Positions 10,461 through 18,675 of a stretch of 39,345 nucleotides of DNA are shown here, piece after piece (the stretch's first letter is position 1; every line of letters begins with the position of its first letter). A model generated the notes under the pieces. That model did not search any database. It saw only the letters and a program-made list of their open reading frames with translations, and was not told where the DNA came from. The translations under genes were made by a program, and so were the position numbers. Origin of the DNA: Gloeomargarita sp. SKYB120 (GTDB lineage Bacteria > Cyanobacteriota > Cyanobacteriia > Gloeomargaritales > Gloeomargaritaceae); the NCBI GenBank assembly GCA_025062155.1, contig JANXAM010000016.1:1-39345 (forward strand), given 5' to 3'.

Positions 10461-11252
10461 GTGCATCACCACCTGGATAGCTATGCCTATCGCAACGGCC
10501 TGCGGTATCTGCCCCCGTCCTACAAGTTAGGGTTTGCCCTGGGGTTGCTGATTCTGGCGCTCATGGCTCAACCGCTGACACAGGCGCTGCTGGCGCTCTG
10601 GCTCAGTCTCTGGACAGTAGGATATGCCCGGATTCCGGCGCGGGTTTATGCAGCTTGGTTAGGGATAATGCTGCTGTTCTGGGCGTTGAGCCTGCCAGCG
10701 CTGGTGATCCAGGTCGTTCCCACGCCGCCCTTGCGACCTGATGTCCTGTGGGGAACGGACGTGTTCGGTAGCTGGCATGTATTCCTAAGCCGCAGGGGGT
10801 TGCACCTGGGATGGACGACGGGGTTACGTTCTCTCGCTTGCAGCAGTTGTCTATTGTTTGTCCTGCTGACAACTCCCTTTGCCGACCTGTTGCGGGTGTT
10901 TCGCCGCTGGCACGTTTCCCCTTTGTTGCTGGACTTGCTACTGCTGATGTACCGCTTGATTTTTCTGCTGCTGGATGAAGCGCTCACCATGCATGTGGCG
11001 CAACGGGCGCGGGGCGGTTATCGCAACTGGCGACGGGGATTGCAGAGTTTGGCGTTACTCACGGGACAACTCTGGCTGCGGACATTGCACCGTTATGAGC
11101 AATTGACGCTGGGGTTAGCTGCGCGGGGCTGGCAAGGCCAATGGCGGGTGGAGCTACCAGCAACCTATCATCTGCCCCGGCGTTACGCCATCGAAGCAGT
11201 AGGGGGCGGGCTAGGGTTACTGGTGCTGGAATGGAGTGTACGGTCATCTTAG
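10461..11252 (+). CDS. cbiQ: Cobalt ECF transporter coupling protein CbiQ
   Basis: This is the transmembrane coupling (T) component, linking the CbiM/CbiN unit to the CbiO ATPases. The 263-residue protein has several membrane helices followed by the amphipathic coupling region, with the two Ala-Arg-Gly signatures of T components visible as QRARGGYRN near residue 182 and LAARGWQG near 222. Those arginines normally dock into grooves of the ATPase dimer. The start is GTG 10461, three bases after cbiN. There is no sign of truncation. Unlike the tight cbiM-cbiN-cbiQ spacing, cbiO lies 138 bases downstream. Confidence 0.94.
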   Translation: MHHHLDSYAYRNGLRYLPPSYKLGFALGLLILALMAQPLTQALLALWLSLWTVGYARIPARVYAAWLGIMLLFWALSLPALVIQVVPTPPLRPDVLWGTDVFGSWHVFLSRRGLHLGWTTGLRSLACSSCLLFVLLTTPFADLLRVFRRWHVSPLLLDLLLLMYRLIFLLLDEALTMHVAQRARGGYRNWRRGLQSLALLTGQLWLRTLHRYEQLTLGLAARGWQGQWRVELPATYHLPRRYAIEAVGGGLGLLVLEWSVRSS

Positions 11253-11255
11253 ACT

Positions 11256-11366
11256 GGAACTGAGTGACCTACTAAAGACGATGAAAGTTTAGACGTGCAG
11301 TGCCCCCTAGCGTTGCTCTATGAAAATGTGGAACTTCCCCCTGAACCAATGCCCTGACCCAGTTCC
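11256..11366 (+). repeat. Inverted-repeat-bounded spacer between cbiQ and cbiO
   Basis: GGAACTGAGT at 11256-11265 is matched by ACCCAGTTCC at 11357-11366, an inverted repeat with 9 of 10 positions paired. The 111-base segment contains no credible gene and all frames are broken by stops. It separates cbiQ from cbiO in an otherwise gap-free operon. It may be a small non-autonomous insertion, or simply a long-range RNA stem; the sequence does not decide. Confidence 0.35.
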
Positions 11367-11390
11367 CTGTTTTGCATGTGAGTTCAACCT

Positions 11391-12212
11391 GTGGGTCTAG
11401 CGTTTCACCGAGTCAGTTACACCTATCCCAGCGCCACCCAACCAGCAGTGGTGGAATTAGACTTGACCATGCCAGCGGGTTACAAAACGGTGATTTTGGG
11501 GCGCAATGGGTGTGGTAAATCGACGGCGTTACTCCTAGCAGCGGGGCTGTATCGGGGGTATCGCGGCGTGATTACCTGGCGCGGGGAACGGTTGCAGCAT
11601 CACTGGCCTTGGCGCCAACGCATCGGGCTTACCTTCCAAGACCCGGAACACCAGTTGGTCGGCGCAACGGTTGCCGAAGATATTGCCTACGGGTTGAGCA
11701 ATCTGTCCCTATCCCGCTCTGAAATTGCCAAACGCTTGTCTCAAATTTTGGCGGATTTTGATTTAGAGGCGCTGGCTGATGTCCCTTTGCATCACCTGAG
11801 CTTGGGGCAAAAACGGCGAGTGGCGCTGGCGGGAGTCATGGCGTTACAGCCGGAGTTGTTGCTGCTGGATGAACCGACGACTTACCTAGACCACGAGCAA
11901 ACTCAAACTCTCCTGCATCTGCTGCACCGGATTCACAGCCAAGGGACAACGGTGGTGATGGCGACCCACGACCTGGATTTGGCCTACGCCTGGGCCGATT
12001 GGGTGGTGTGGCTCGACCAGGGGCGGGTGATAGTTGCTGACTGGGCTGAGCGGGTTTGGATGAATAGCGAATTGCTCGCGCAACTGGGGACACCGACATT
12101 GTGGGCCGCCTGGCACGCGCTACCAACCGCCTGGCGAGATGGGAAGGCAGCACCTAAAACGCTCAGTGCATGGCAGCATTACTGGCAAGAACGGAGCCAG
12201 CAGTTCGGGTAA
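11391..12212 (+). CDS. cbiO: Cobalt ECF transporter ATP-binding protein CbiO
   Basis: This is the ATPase of the cobalt ECF transporter, expected to work as a homodimer because only one ATPase gene is present. Over 273 residues it shows Walker A GRNGCGKST near residue 37, the Q-loop FQDPEHQLVG, the ABC signature LSLGQKRRVALAG near 136, Walker B LLLLDEPTTYLD near 158 and the H-loop ATHDLD near 191. The start is GTG 11391; the ATG upstream at 11376 is followed at once by a stop. No strong ribosome binding site precedes it, so its expression relative to cbiMNQ is uncertain. It converges on the coiled-coil genes with a 9-base gap. Confidence 0.94.
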   Translation: MGLAFHRVSYTYPSATQPAVVELDLTMPAGYKTVILGRNGCGKSTALLLAAGLYRGYRGVITWRGERLQHHWPWRQRIGLTFQDPEHQLVGATVAEDIAYGLSNLSLSRSEIAKRLSQILADFDLEALADVPLHHLSLGQKRRVALAGVMALQPELLLLDEPTTYLDHEQTQTLLHLLHRIHSQGTTVVMATHDLDLAYAWADWVVWLDQGRVIVADWAERVWMNSELLAQLGTPTLWAAWHALPTAWRDGKAAPKTLSAWQHYWQERSQQFG

Positions 12213-12221
12213 CTCCTGAAA

Positions 12222-12455
12222 TCACTCTGTATCCTGCCGGCCATTGGGGTAGTTCCGAGTGAGAATAGCCAGCAATTGACGAATATCGGCGTGGATATTG
12301 CGAGTATCCTGGCGTAGCTCTTCAATGCGGTTCTCCTGGCGCTGGATTACCTGCATCATCAATGCTTGACCTTCCCGTAGCTCCCGAATGGCAGCGGCAT
12401 TTGCTTGTACTTGTTCAGCCAAGCGGTCCAGCATTTCATCCGTCCAACGAGCCAT
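12222..12455 (-). CDS. Small coiled-coil protein, shortest of three tandem paralogues
   Basis: This 77-residue soluble protein is almost entirely predicted coiled coil. It begins MARWTDEMLDRLAEQVQAN, has a single 14-residue unit (VQANAAAIRELREG), then the shared C-terminal block with QALMMQVIQRQENRIEEL and the conserved end LLAILTRNYPNGRQD. There is no signal peptide, cysteine or catalytic motif. A GGAG site lies about 10 bases upstream of ATG 12455. It is the last gene of the triplet, 27 bases after the middle copy. Similar short coiled-coil proteins occur in many copies in cyanobacteria, but I know of no function. Expression with the other two as an operon is likely. Confidence 0.75.
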   Translation of the reverse strand: MARWTDEMLDRLAEQVQANAAAIRELREGQALMMQVIQRQENRIEELRQDTRNIHADIRQLLAILTRNYPNGRQDTE

Positions 12456-12482
12456 AGCTTGTACTCCAAAGGGGGACTTTAT

Positions 12483-12821
12483 TTACTCTACATCCTGCCG
12501 GCCATTGGGGTAGTTTCGAGTGAGAATAGCCAGCAATTGACGAATATCGGCGTGGATATTGCGAGTGTCTTGACGTAACTCTTCAATGCGGTTTTCCTGG
12601 CGCTGGATTACTTGCATCATGAGTGCTTGCGCTTCTCGTAGCTCTTGAACAGATACACGCAACTCTCGAATCGCTTCCGCATTGGCGGCGACTTGGACTT
12701 CCAAACGATGGATGGCTTCCGCGTTCGCTTCGACTTTGGCTTCCAAGCGGTTAATCGCTTCAGTATTCGCTTGCACCTGGTCAGCGAGACGGTCCAACAT
12801 CTCATCAGTCCAACGCGCCAT
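12483..12821 (-). CDS. Small coiled-coil protein, longest of three tandem paralogues
   Basis: At 112 residues, this is the same fold as its neighbours: an identical start (MARWTDEMLDRLADQVQAN) and an almost identical C-terminal block ending NGRQDVE. It differs in length in the middle. It has three consecutive 14-residue units of pattern VxANxEAIxRLExx, plus an extra heptad (VSVQELR) before the shared block. The start is taken as ATG 12821, with a GGAG about 8 bases upstream; a GTG three codons earlier overlaps that site. Function is unknown. The changing number of repeat units between paralogues suggests that coiled-coil length or partner choice is what varies. Confidence 0.75.
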   Translation of the reverse strand: MARWTDEMLDRLADQVQANTEAINRLEAKVEANAEAIHRLEVQVAANAEAIRELRVSVQELREAQALMMQVIQRQENRIEELRQDTRNIHADIRQLLAILTRNYPNGRQDVE

Positions 12822-12848
12822 CGCCTGCACTCCAAAAGGGAACTTTAT

Positions 12849-13166
12849 TTACTCTACATCCTGCCGGCCATTGGGGTAGTTCCGAGTGAGAATAGCCAGC
12901 AATTGACGAATATCGGCGTGGATATTACGGGTGTCTTGACGTAATTCTTCAATGCGATTTTCCTGGCGCTGGATTACCTGCATCATCAATGCTTGAGCTT
13001 CCCGCAGCTCGCGAATGGCTTCCGCATTGGCGGCGACCTGGGCTTCCAAGCGATGGATGGCTTCCGCATTCGCTTCGACTTTAGCTTCCAAGCGGTTGAT
13101 AGCTTCGATATTCGCTTGCACTTGGTCAGCGAGACGGCCTAGCGTTGCATCAGTCCAACGCGCCAT
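12849..13166 (-). CDS. Small coiled-coil protein, first of three tandem paralogues
   Basis: This 105-residue protein is the promoter-proximal copy of the triplet. It has MARWTDATLGRLADQVQAN, three 14-residue units (VQANIEAINRLEAK, VEANAEAIHRLEAQ, VAANAEAIRELREA) and then the shared C-terminal block. ATG 13166 has a good AGGAG site 8 bases upstream. Its upstream sequence differs from the two intergenic spacers downstream, which resemble each other; this fits growth of the cluster by tandem duplication of a gene-plus-spacer unit. No membrane segment or known enzymatic motif is seen. Oligomerisation, perhaps hetero-oligomerisation among the three, is the only role the sequence supports. Confidence 0.75.
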   Translation of the reverse strand: MARWTDATLGRLADQVQANIEAINRLEAKVEANAEAIHRLEAQVAANAEAIRELREAQALMMQVIQRQENRIEELRQDTRNIHADIRQLLAILTRNYPNGRQDVE

Positions 13167-13304
13167 CGCCTGCTCCTAATGAGGGACTAGTCTCAGTTTA
13201 ACTGGCGGCCTTGACCTAATTTGCACCCATCTCGATTTCACGATTAGGATAACCAACAGTGTTGCTGATAGAATCGAGAGTTGTTTCGCCCAGGATGAAC
13301 AGCA

Positions 13305-14024
13305 ATGGGGCATCGGCGGGGGTGGATATGGTTCGGGCTGGGTTTTCTAGTATCAATAGTTATTGTCATTTCGACTGCCTACGCTTGGAACCAGTGGGGC
13401 TTACCAAAACCATCTACGCAACCGTCTGTTATCACCCCTGCGACACCCACACCCATGCCGACACCCGCCAACTCGACAGTCGTGACTAAATACGGTCATT
13501 TCCCCTATGCAGAAATTAGCCGGGACCGCTTGATTGTCGTGGCTAGTTATGGTCGCAAAGAATATCAACGTTACGTCGAAATGGAGCGGGAAGCCGGTCT
13601 AGCGCTCTTTCGGCTGATCAATGCAGCGCGGGATGAAGGTCTGTGGATTATTCCCATCTCCGGGTTTCGTACCGTGGACTACCAAGCGCAACTATTCAAC
13701 CGGCAAGTCCAGAAGCAAGGCTCAGAAGCAGCCGCTGCCCGGATCAGTGCGCCCCCTGGCTATAGCGAACACCACACGGGGTTAGCGATTGACTTGGGCG
13801 ATGGGTTCGCAGCTGGCGAGGGCATACCGGATATTACGGAACGTTTTGGGCAAACCCGCGCCTACCAATGGCTGCAAAAAAACGCGAAAGATTACGGCTT
13901 TGAACTGTCGTTTCCCCCGAATAATCCCCAAGGCGTGATGTACGAACCCTGGCACTGGCGCTACGTGGGTTCAGAATACGCCCGCCAAGTGTTCGCCGCC
14001 GCCCGCCGTGGCCCGGTTGGTTAG
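13305..14024 (+). CDS. VanY-family D-alanyl-D-alanine carboxypeptidase, membrane-anchored
   Basis: This is a zinc peptidase predicted to trim the terminal D-Ala of peptidoglycan stem peptides outside the membrane. Of 239 residues, the first 30 hold one hydrophobic segment (signal anchor), followed by a Pro/Thr-rich linker to about residue 60. The catalytic domain shows ISGFRTVDYQAQLF near 118 and the zinc motif SxHxxGxAxD as SEHHTGLAID near 154-163. The third ligand is the His in EPWHWRYVG near 213. All expected metal ligands are present. The start ATG 13305 has a weak AGGA site. The stop overlaps that of the convergent thioredoxin gene (shared TTAG). Confidence 0.92.
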   Translation: MGHRRGWIWFGLGFLVSIVIVISTAYAWNQWGLPKPSTQPSVITPATPTPMPTPANSTVVTKYGHFPYAEISRDRLIVVASYGRKEYQRYVEMEREAGLALFRLINAARDEGLWIIPISGFRTVDYQAQLFNRQVQKQGSEAAAARISAPPGYSEHHTGLAIDLGDGFAAGEGIPDITERFGQTRAYQWLQKNAKDYGFELSFPPNNPQGVMYEPWHWRYVGSEYARQVFAAARRGPVG

Positions 14025-14374
14025 GTCAAGGGCGTGACGGAGGGAGTCGCCAAAAGCTCCTGGACAGCCAGTTGGAGTTGCTGGTACAGTTGATCCCGGC
14101 TCTGAAAGGTCTCCCAGCGCCGCCAGACTTGGCCGTTTTGGACTAACAGAAGCGTTGGGAGCATCCGCAGCCGGTAGCGGCTGGCCAGTTGCAAACTACT
14201 GTCGGCGTTGATGGCCACGACTCGGAGATGGTCACTATACTGCTTTTGTAGTTGTAGTAGCAGGGGCTCAACCAGGCGACACAACCCGCACCAGGGAGCG
14301 AAAAAGTGCACAATTGTGGGTACGGGCGAGCACAAAACTTCCTGGTCAAAATGCGTTTCTGAAATCCGTTTCAC
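14021..14374 (-). CDS. Thioredoxin-family protein with WCGLC active site
   Basis: This is a 117-residue single thioredoxin domain without a signal peptide, so cytoplasmic. The redox motif is APWCGLC with cysteines at 29 and 32, where the canonical proline is leucine. The cis-proline loop MLPTLLLVQNG lies near residue 72, and the strand VVAINADSS precedes it as expected. The Pro-to-Leu change alters redox potential and partner choice in studied thioredoxins, so this is probably not the main housekeeping one (inference). The start is GTG 14374 with AGGA about 10 bases upstream. It is divergent from acs across 183 bases. Confidence 0.9.
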   Translation of the reverse strand: MKRISETHFDQEVLCSPVPTIVHFFAPWCGLCRLVEPLLLQLQKQYSDHLRVVAINADSSLQLASRYRLRMLPTLLLVQNGQVWRRWETFQSRDQLYQQLQLAVQELLATPSVTPLT

Positions 14375-14557
14375 AGGCGTAATTCCTAAGGGACGTTTAT
14401 TAAACTGCTTTCATCATAACAGGTTGGGGATCACCGTGGTAGGGTCTGGGATCAGCAAAAATGCAAAAATTTCTCAAACTGATTTGGTCAGGCCAAGGAC
14501 GGTAACCACTTGCCCAGTGCGATACCATAATCTCCAGGCGCATTGGGGACAAGGGCA

Positions 14558-16522
14558 ATGACGGAAGCCTTGATTGAATCTGTACTGCATGAACAACGGC
14601 GATTTTTTCCCCCAGAGCCGTTTCGCGCCCGCGCCCGCATCGCGTCGTTGGAACAGTACCAGCAGTTGTGCGACCAGTTTGCCCAAGACCCCCAAGGCTT
14701 TTGGGCTGGCCTGGCGGAGCGGGAATTGCACTGGTTTCGGCGCTGGGAACAGGTTTTGGATTGGCAACCCCCCAAAGCGCGCTGGTTTGTCGGTGGTCAA
14801 ATTAACCTGTCCTACAACTGCCTAGACCGGCACCTGACAACCCCCCGGCGCACCAAACCGGCGATTGTCTGGCAAGGCGAACCCGGAGAGGTGCGGGTCA
14901 TTACGTATGAACAACTGCATCAAGCGGTGTGCCGCTGGGCAAACGCGCTCAAACAGTTGGGCGTGCAACCCGGCGACCGAGTAGGGATTTATATGCCCAT
15001 GATTCCCGAGGCGGCTATGGCGATGCTGGCTTGCACCCGGATTGGGGCGGCCCATACGGTGGTGTTTGGGGGATTTAGCGCCGAAGCGCTCAAGGAACGG
15101 CTGCGGGCGGCCCAGGCGAAGGTGGTGGTTACCGCGGATGGGGGCTGGCGCAAAGGACAAGTCGTGCCGTTGAAACCCCAGGTGGATGCAGCGCTGGCTG
15201 ATGGTCAGGTGCCGTCGGTCGAACGGGTGGTCGTGGTGCGGCGAGCGGGAGATTGCGCCATGGACGCCCAGCGGGATGTGTGGTGGCACGAACTGGAGAC
15301 GCACCTGTCACCGGATTGCCCGGCAGAACCCCAAGACAGTGAGCAGATGCTCTTTATTCTCTACACGTCCGGCACGACGGGCAAACCCAAGGGCATTGTC
15401 CATACCACGGCGGGCTATAACCTGTACACGCACATGACGGCCCAGTGGGTGTTTGACCTGCAAGAGGACGATGTCTATTGGTGCACCGCGGATGTGGGGT
15501 GGATCACAGGACACAGCTATGTGGTCTATGGGCCGCTGTCGAACGGGGCGACGACGGTCATGTACGAGGGCGCTCCCCATGCGGGTAATCCGGGCTGTTT
15601 TTGGGATGTGATCCAGCAGCACCGGGTGACCATTTTTTACACGGCACCCACGGCAATCCGGGCCTTTATCAAGATGGGAGAGGAGCACCCCCGGGCGCGG
15701 GATTTGTCGTCGTTGCGGCTGCTGGGCACGGTGGGAGAACCGATTAACCCGGAAGCCTGGATGTGGTACTACCGGGTGATTGGGGGCGAACGTTGCCCGA
15801 TTGTGGATACCTGGTGGCAAACGGAAACGGGGGGCATTATGATTGCGCCATTGCCAGGAGCGACCCCTACCAAACCGGGTTCTGCAACGCTGCCGTTACC
15901 GGGCGTGCAGGCCCAAGTGGTGGACCGCCAAGGAAATCCAGTGGCCGTGAATCAAGGGGGGTACCTGGTGATTACCCATCCGTGGCCGGGGATGATGCGC
16001 ACGGTCTATCAGGATGAGGAGCGGTTCCGGCGCACGTACTGGGAGCAAATTCCCCCGCGCGATGGCCAGTATTTCTACTTCGCTGGGGATGGAGCGCGCC
16101 GCGATGAGGACGGCTATTTCTGGATCATGGGCCGGGTGGATGATGTGATTAACGTGGCGGGGCATCGCCTGGGGACGATGGAAATCGAATCGGCGCTGGT
16201 TTCCCATCCAGCAGTGGCGGAAGCAGCAGTGGTGGGCCGTCCCGACGAACTCAAGGGGGAAGCGGTGGTGGCGTTTGTAATTCTAGAGAGTCACTACCAG
16301 CCCAGTGATGCGCTGAAACAGGAGTTGCTCGACCACGTGGTGCAGCAAATCGGCGCGATTGCCCGGCCTAGCGACCTGAAATTTACCGACGCCCTGCCCA
16401 AAACCCGCTCCGGGAAGATCATGCGGCGATTGTTGCGGGCCATTGCAGCGGGTCAAGCACCCACGGGCGATATGTCCACCCTGGACGACCGGAACGTGCT
16501 AGAAGCCCTACGCGAGACGTGA
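14558..16522 (+). CDS. acs: Acetyl-coenzyme A synthetase
   Basis: This enzyme makes acetyl-CoA from acetate, CoA and ATP through acetyl-AMP. The ORF opens at TTG 14543, but ATG 14558 fits better: GGGGAC lies about 8 bases upstream and the protein then begins [19 protein letters not shown], giving 654 residues. The adenylate-forming signature [11 protein letters not shown] lies near residue 270, WWQTETGG near 415, and [15 protein letters not shown] near 525. The C-terminal [11 protein letters not shown] near 610 carries the lysine that is acetylated in regulated homologues. The gene appears intact. Its 3' end overlaps the convergent mraY by 15 bases. Confidence 0.96.
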   Translation: MTEALIESVLHEQRRFFPPEPFRARARIASLEQYQQLCDQFAQDPQGFWAGLAERELHWFRRWEQVLDWQPPKARWFVGGQINLSYNCLDRHLTTPRRTKPAIVWQGEPGEVRVITYEQLHQAVCRWANALKQLGVQPGDRVGIYMPMIPEAAMAMLACTRIGAAHTVVFGGFSAEALKERLRAAQAKVVVTADGGWRKGQVVPLKPQVDAALADGQVPSVERVVVVRRAGDCAMDAQRDVWWHELETHLSPDCPAEPQDSEQMLFILYTSGTTGKPKGIVHTTAGYNLYTHMTAQWVFDLQEDDVYWCTADVGWITGHSYVVYGPLSNGATTVMYEGAPHAGNPGCFWDVIQQHRVTIFYTAPTAIRAFIKMGEEHPRARDLSSLRLLGTVGEPINPEAWMWYYRVIGGERCPIVDTWWQTETGGIMIAPLPGATPTKPGSATLPLPGVQAQVVDRQGNPVAVNQGGYLVITHPWPGMMRTVYQDEERFRRTYWEQIPPRDGQYFYFAGDGARRDEDGYFWIMGRVDDVINVAGHRLGTMEIESALVSHPAVAEAAVVGRPDELKGEAVVAFVILESHYQPSDALKQELLDHVVQQIGAIARPSDLKFTDALPKTRSGKIMRRLLRAIAAGQAPTGDMSTLDDRNVLEALRET

Positions 16523-17584
16523 ACCGAGCAACCAGCCGCCCCACAGCAGCGCTTCAATCCCCCAAAACAGGGCCACAATCTGCGTTTCCGTCCAGCCGCT
16601 CAGTTCCAGGTGGTGATGATAAGGGGTCATCTTGAACAACCGTTTACCCACCCCATCCGGCCCCTTGGTCGCCTTGAAATACCACACCTGGGCCATCACC
16701 GTCACGGTTTCCCAGACAAATAACAGGCTGAGGACGAGCAATAACCATAGATGCTGGGTCACGATTCCAATGCCGGCCAAGGCGCCCCCCAGCGCTAAAG
16801 AACCCGTATCCCCCATAAACACCCGCGCTGGATGGTGGTTATGCACCAAAAAACCCAAACAAGCCCCTGCTAAAGCGATGGCGAACACACTCACATCGGG
16901 ATGGGTTGTCGCACAGGCCACGCCCAAACCCGTCAAGGCCACGGCACAGGTGCCCGCCGCTAAACCGTCTAAGCCATCGGTTAAATTCACGGCATTGCTC
17001 TGGGCCACTGGCACAAACCCCACCAGTACCCAAAACAACAGCCCTAGGTTTAATGTGAGGTTCCAAGGCAGCGCAATGGTCGTCGGGAGGTTGCCTTGCT
17101 GCCAAAGCCATACCGTAAACCCCACCGCCGCCAGGATTTGGAGCGTTAATTTCAGGCGAGGCGCCAGACCTTGATTGGATTGGGTCAGCAGGATCAAAGC
17201 ATCATCAACCGCGCCAATGCCCCCACAGGCCAACGTCAACAAGAGCACCGCCCAGCCATGCGCCGATAGCGTTTGTCCCTGCCAGGCCAGCATCAGCAGC
17301 GTTACCGCCAGGGCGACCGGTAGAAAAAAAATTCCCCCCATCGTGGGCGTTCCGGCTTTTTTCAGATGGGCCTGGGGACCTTCCCGGCGAATCACCTGCC
17401 CCATCTTCAACCGGCGCAACCAGGGCAACGTCACCATGCCCGCCAGCGCTACTCCCCCCGTCGCCAACCCCAGCGTCAGGCACAACACTGGCGCATTCGG
17501 GGCAACCCAGCTCAGGACGCCCAGCAAACCGGCGGCTAGACCCACCACTAACCAAGCGTCTCGTTTGGCAAGCAACGTCGTCAT
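16508..17584 (-). CDS. mraY: MraY, phospho-N-acetylmuramoyl-pentapeptide transferase
   Basis: This enzyme forms lipid I by moving phospho-MurNAc-pentapeptide to undecaprenyl phosphate in the membrane. The 358-residue protein has about ten membrane helices. Motifs present are GTPTMGG near residue 77, AVDDALILL near 124 (the aspartate pair), [16 protein letters not shown] near 200, [13 protein letters not shown] near 253 and the histidine motif [11 protein letters not shown] near 318. The lysine that often follows DDxxK is replaced here, which may be lineage variation. The start is ATG 17584. With murG, two sequential steps of lipid II synthesis sit in this window 10 kb apart, not in one operon. 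Confidence 0.96.
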   Translation of the reverse strand: MTTLLAKRDAWLVVGLAAGLLGVLSWVAPNAPVLCLTLGLATGGVALAGMVTLPWLRRLKMGQVIRREGPQAHLKKAGTPTMGGIFFLPVALAVTLLMLAWQGQTLSAHGWAVLLLTLACGGIGAVDDALILLTQSNQGLAPRLKLTLQILAAVGFTVWLWQQGNLPTTIALPWNLTLNLGLLFWVLVGFVPVAQSNAVNLTDGLDGLAAGTCAVALTGLGVACATTHPDVSVFAIALAGACLGFLVHNHHPARVFMGDTGSLALGGALAGIGIVTQHLWLLLVLSLLFVWETVTVMAQVWYFKATKGPDGVGKRLFKMTPYHHHLELSGWTETQIVALFWGIEALLWGGWLLGSRLA

Positions 17585-17629
17585 GGGCCGGCGCCGGCAA
17601 GAGATCCCACTTGCATTTTACCCCGGTGG

Positions 17630-17929
17630 TCAGAACTCTTCTTCTTCTTCGTCCAGCAACTCTTCTTCGAGTTCTTCGTCGTCGAACAGGTCGCCTTCGT
17701 CGCCCGTCAGTTCATCCAATCCTTCCCCATCTTCGTCCAACAAGGAACGGTAATCCGACACGGGGCTGGTATCAATCCGACCGATAGACTCCAACCAGTA
17801 GAGGATGGACGCATTGGCCGGGGTGGGAATCACATCCGCTGGCTGGTCAATGGGAATCTCCCGAAGCGTAGGAATGACCAGCGGCGGTTCATCCAGGGGA
17901 TGCAATGCAGAGGATTCGGGTGTGCTCAT
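17630..17929 (-). CDS. Small acidic protein, DUF3134-like
   Basis: This 99-residue protein has the order LREIPIDQPADVIP, a short central motif SILYWLESIGRI near residue 42, and then a very acidic C-terminus in which roughly the last 35 residues are mostly Asp and Glu, ending EEEEEF. The central WLESxGR segment matches my memory of the cyanobacterial family DUF3134, whose function is unknown. The long acidic tail seems more extreme than usual. There is no signal or membrane segment. It lies 45 bases upstream of mraY on the same strand, and may share its transcript. Confidence 0.7.
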   Translation of the reverse strand: MSTPESSALHPLDEPPLVIPTLREIPIDQPADVIPTPANASILYWLESIGRIDTSPVSDYRSLLDEDGEGLDELTGDEGDLFDDEELEEELLDEEEEEF

Positions 17930-17971
17930 GGACGTTTTGACTGAAAGGGCAATAAATCACAATAGCAAAAT

Positions 17972-18211
17972 TCACTGGCGACTGTGTTCAGGACAGGGAA
18001 GCGGCTGCACCGAACGGTCAAGCCACCCTTGGGCCTGGCGCGTATGATGCAACGCCTGTTCGGGCTGGTCATGGAGGAGATAACTTAACGCCGCCGCCAA
18101 TTGTTCTGCCGCCCGTGCTTTGCGGTTGTTTTTGAGGCGATGCCACTGCTCTGGCGTAATGCGCAACCGGTCGCACAAGGCCTGCACCAACTGCCGCGTT
18201 TCGGCGTCCAT
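17972..18211 (-). CDS. Conserved small cyanobacterial protein (DUF6439-like)
   Basis: The protein is 79 residues from ATG 18211; a TTG start six codons upstream is also possible. It is mostly helical, with LCDRLRITPEQWHRLKNNRK followed by AAEQLAAALSYLLHDQPEQA and ending QGWLDRS. This pattern resembles a small cyanobacterial-only family that I believe is DUF6439; the assignment is from memory. There are no cysteine pairs except one near the C-terminus, no membrane segment and no catalytic motif. It is 42 bases upstream of the acidic protein on the same strand, and divergent from the next gene. Confidence 0.65.
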   Translation of the reverse strand: MDAETRQLVQALCDRLRITPEQWHRLKNNRKARAAEQLAAALSYLLHDQPEQALHHTRQAQGWLDRSVQPLPCPEHSRQ

Positions 18212-18255
18212 GACTGGGGATACAATCAAAACTGGATTTATTGTAGCGCTGGCGT

Positions 18256-18603
18256 TTGACAGTGAATTTATCAGAGTGGGAACAGGCCCTGGCGCAACTG
18301 GAAAACGACCTGGCCGCTCTCAAGGCGCGCTATGCCCAGATTCAACAGGCCCGCAGCACCCAGGCGGAATTGCGTCACCGGCAAGCCCACATCCGAGAAC
18401 ACCTGCGCCGCCAGCACGACCGGGAAGCCCAGGAAGAACTGCAACAGATTCAAAAACAACTGGCGGAATTGGAACTGGTTTTAGAAAGCCAACTCATCAC
18501 GTGGAGCAGCTTCAAGCAACCCTTCTGGCAAGCCGTGCGCTTCGGGGGCCTGGGGATTCTCATCGGCGCCGCCCTGCAACAGTGGTGGTCCAGTGGCCCT
18601 TAA
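18256..18603 (+). CDS. Coiled-coil protein with C-terminal membrane anchor
   Basis: This 115-residue protein has a long charged coiled coil (about residues 5-80, rich in Glu, Gln, Arg and Leu), then SFKQPFWQAVRFGGLGILIG near 85-104, a short hydrophobic segment that probably anchors the C-terminus in a membrane. The FWQAVRFGGLGI motif is familiar from conserved cyanobacterial hypothetical proteins; I know of no function. Translation may start at TTG 18256 or at GTG 18262, neither with a strong ribosome binding site. TTGACA at 18256-18261 would also fit a -35 box, so the start is uncertain. Prx follows 72 bases later. Confidence 0.7.
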   Translation: MTVNLSEWEQALAQLENDLAALKARYAQIQQARSTQAELRHRQAHIREHLRRQHDREAQEELQQIQKQLAELELVLESQLITWSSFKQPFWQAVRFGGLGILIGAALQQWWSSGP

Positions 18604-18675
18604 AAATCCCTTAAACTTGACCGGAAAATGAGACTTTTGCGAGTATGGTAGTAGCAGTGGATTGGGAGGTGTGCC

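Larger units (their letters stand above)
12222..13166 (-). repeat. Tandem triplication of a coiled-coil gene unit
   Basis: Three near-repeats with periods of roughly 265 to 370 bases. Each unit's shared part starts, on the + strand, with CATCCTGCCGGCCATTGGGG or a close variant. The two internal spacers match closely (CTCCAAAGGGGGACTTTATT versus CTCCAAAAGGGAACTTTATT). Synonymous differences are scattered through the copies, so the duplication is not brand new. Confidence 0.85.

Noticed and set aside
11323-11403. A Cys-rich micro-ORF of about 26 codons just before cbiO
   Set aside because: No ribosome binding site, no recognisable family, and it overlaps the cbiO start; random open frames of this size are expected.
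17175-17753. A plus-strand frame encoding a long serine run
   Set aside because: The serine tract is the antisense of the Asp/Glu tail of the small acidic protein, and the rest is antisense to mraY.
18617-18649. TTGACC and TATGGT upstream of the peroxiredoxin gene as a promoter
   Set aside because: The 21-base spacing is too long for a normal sigma70 promoter.
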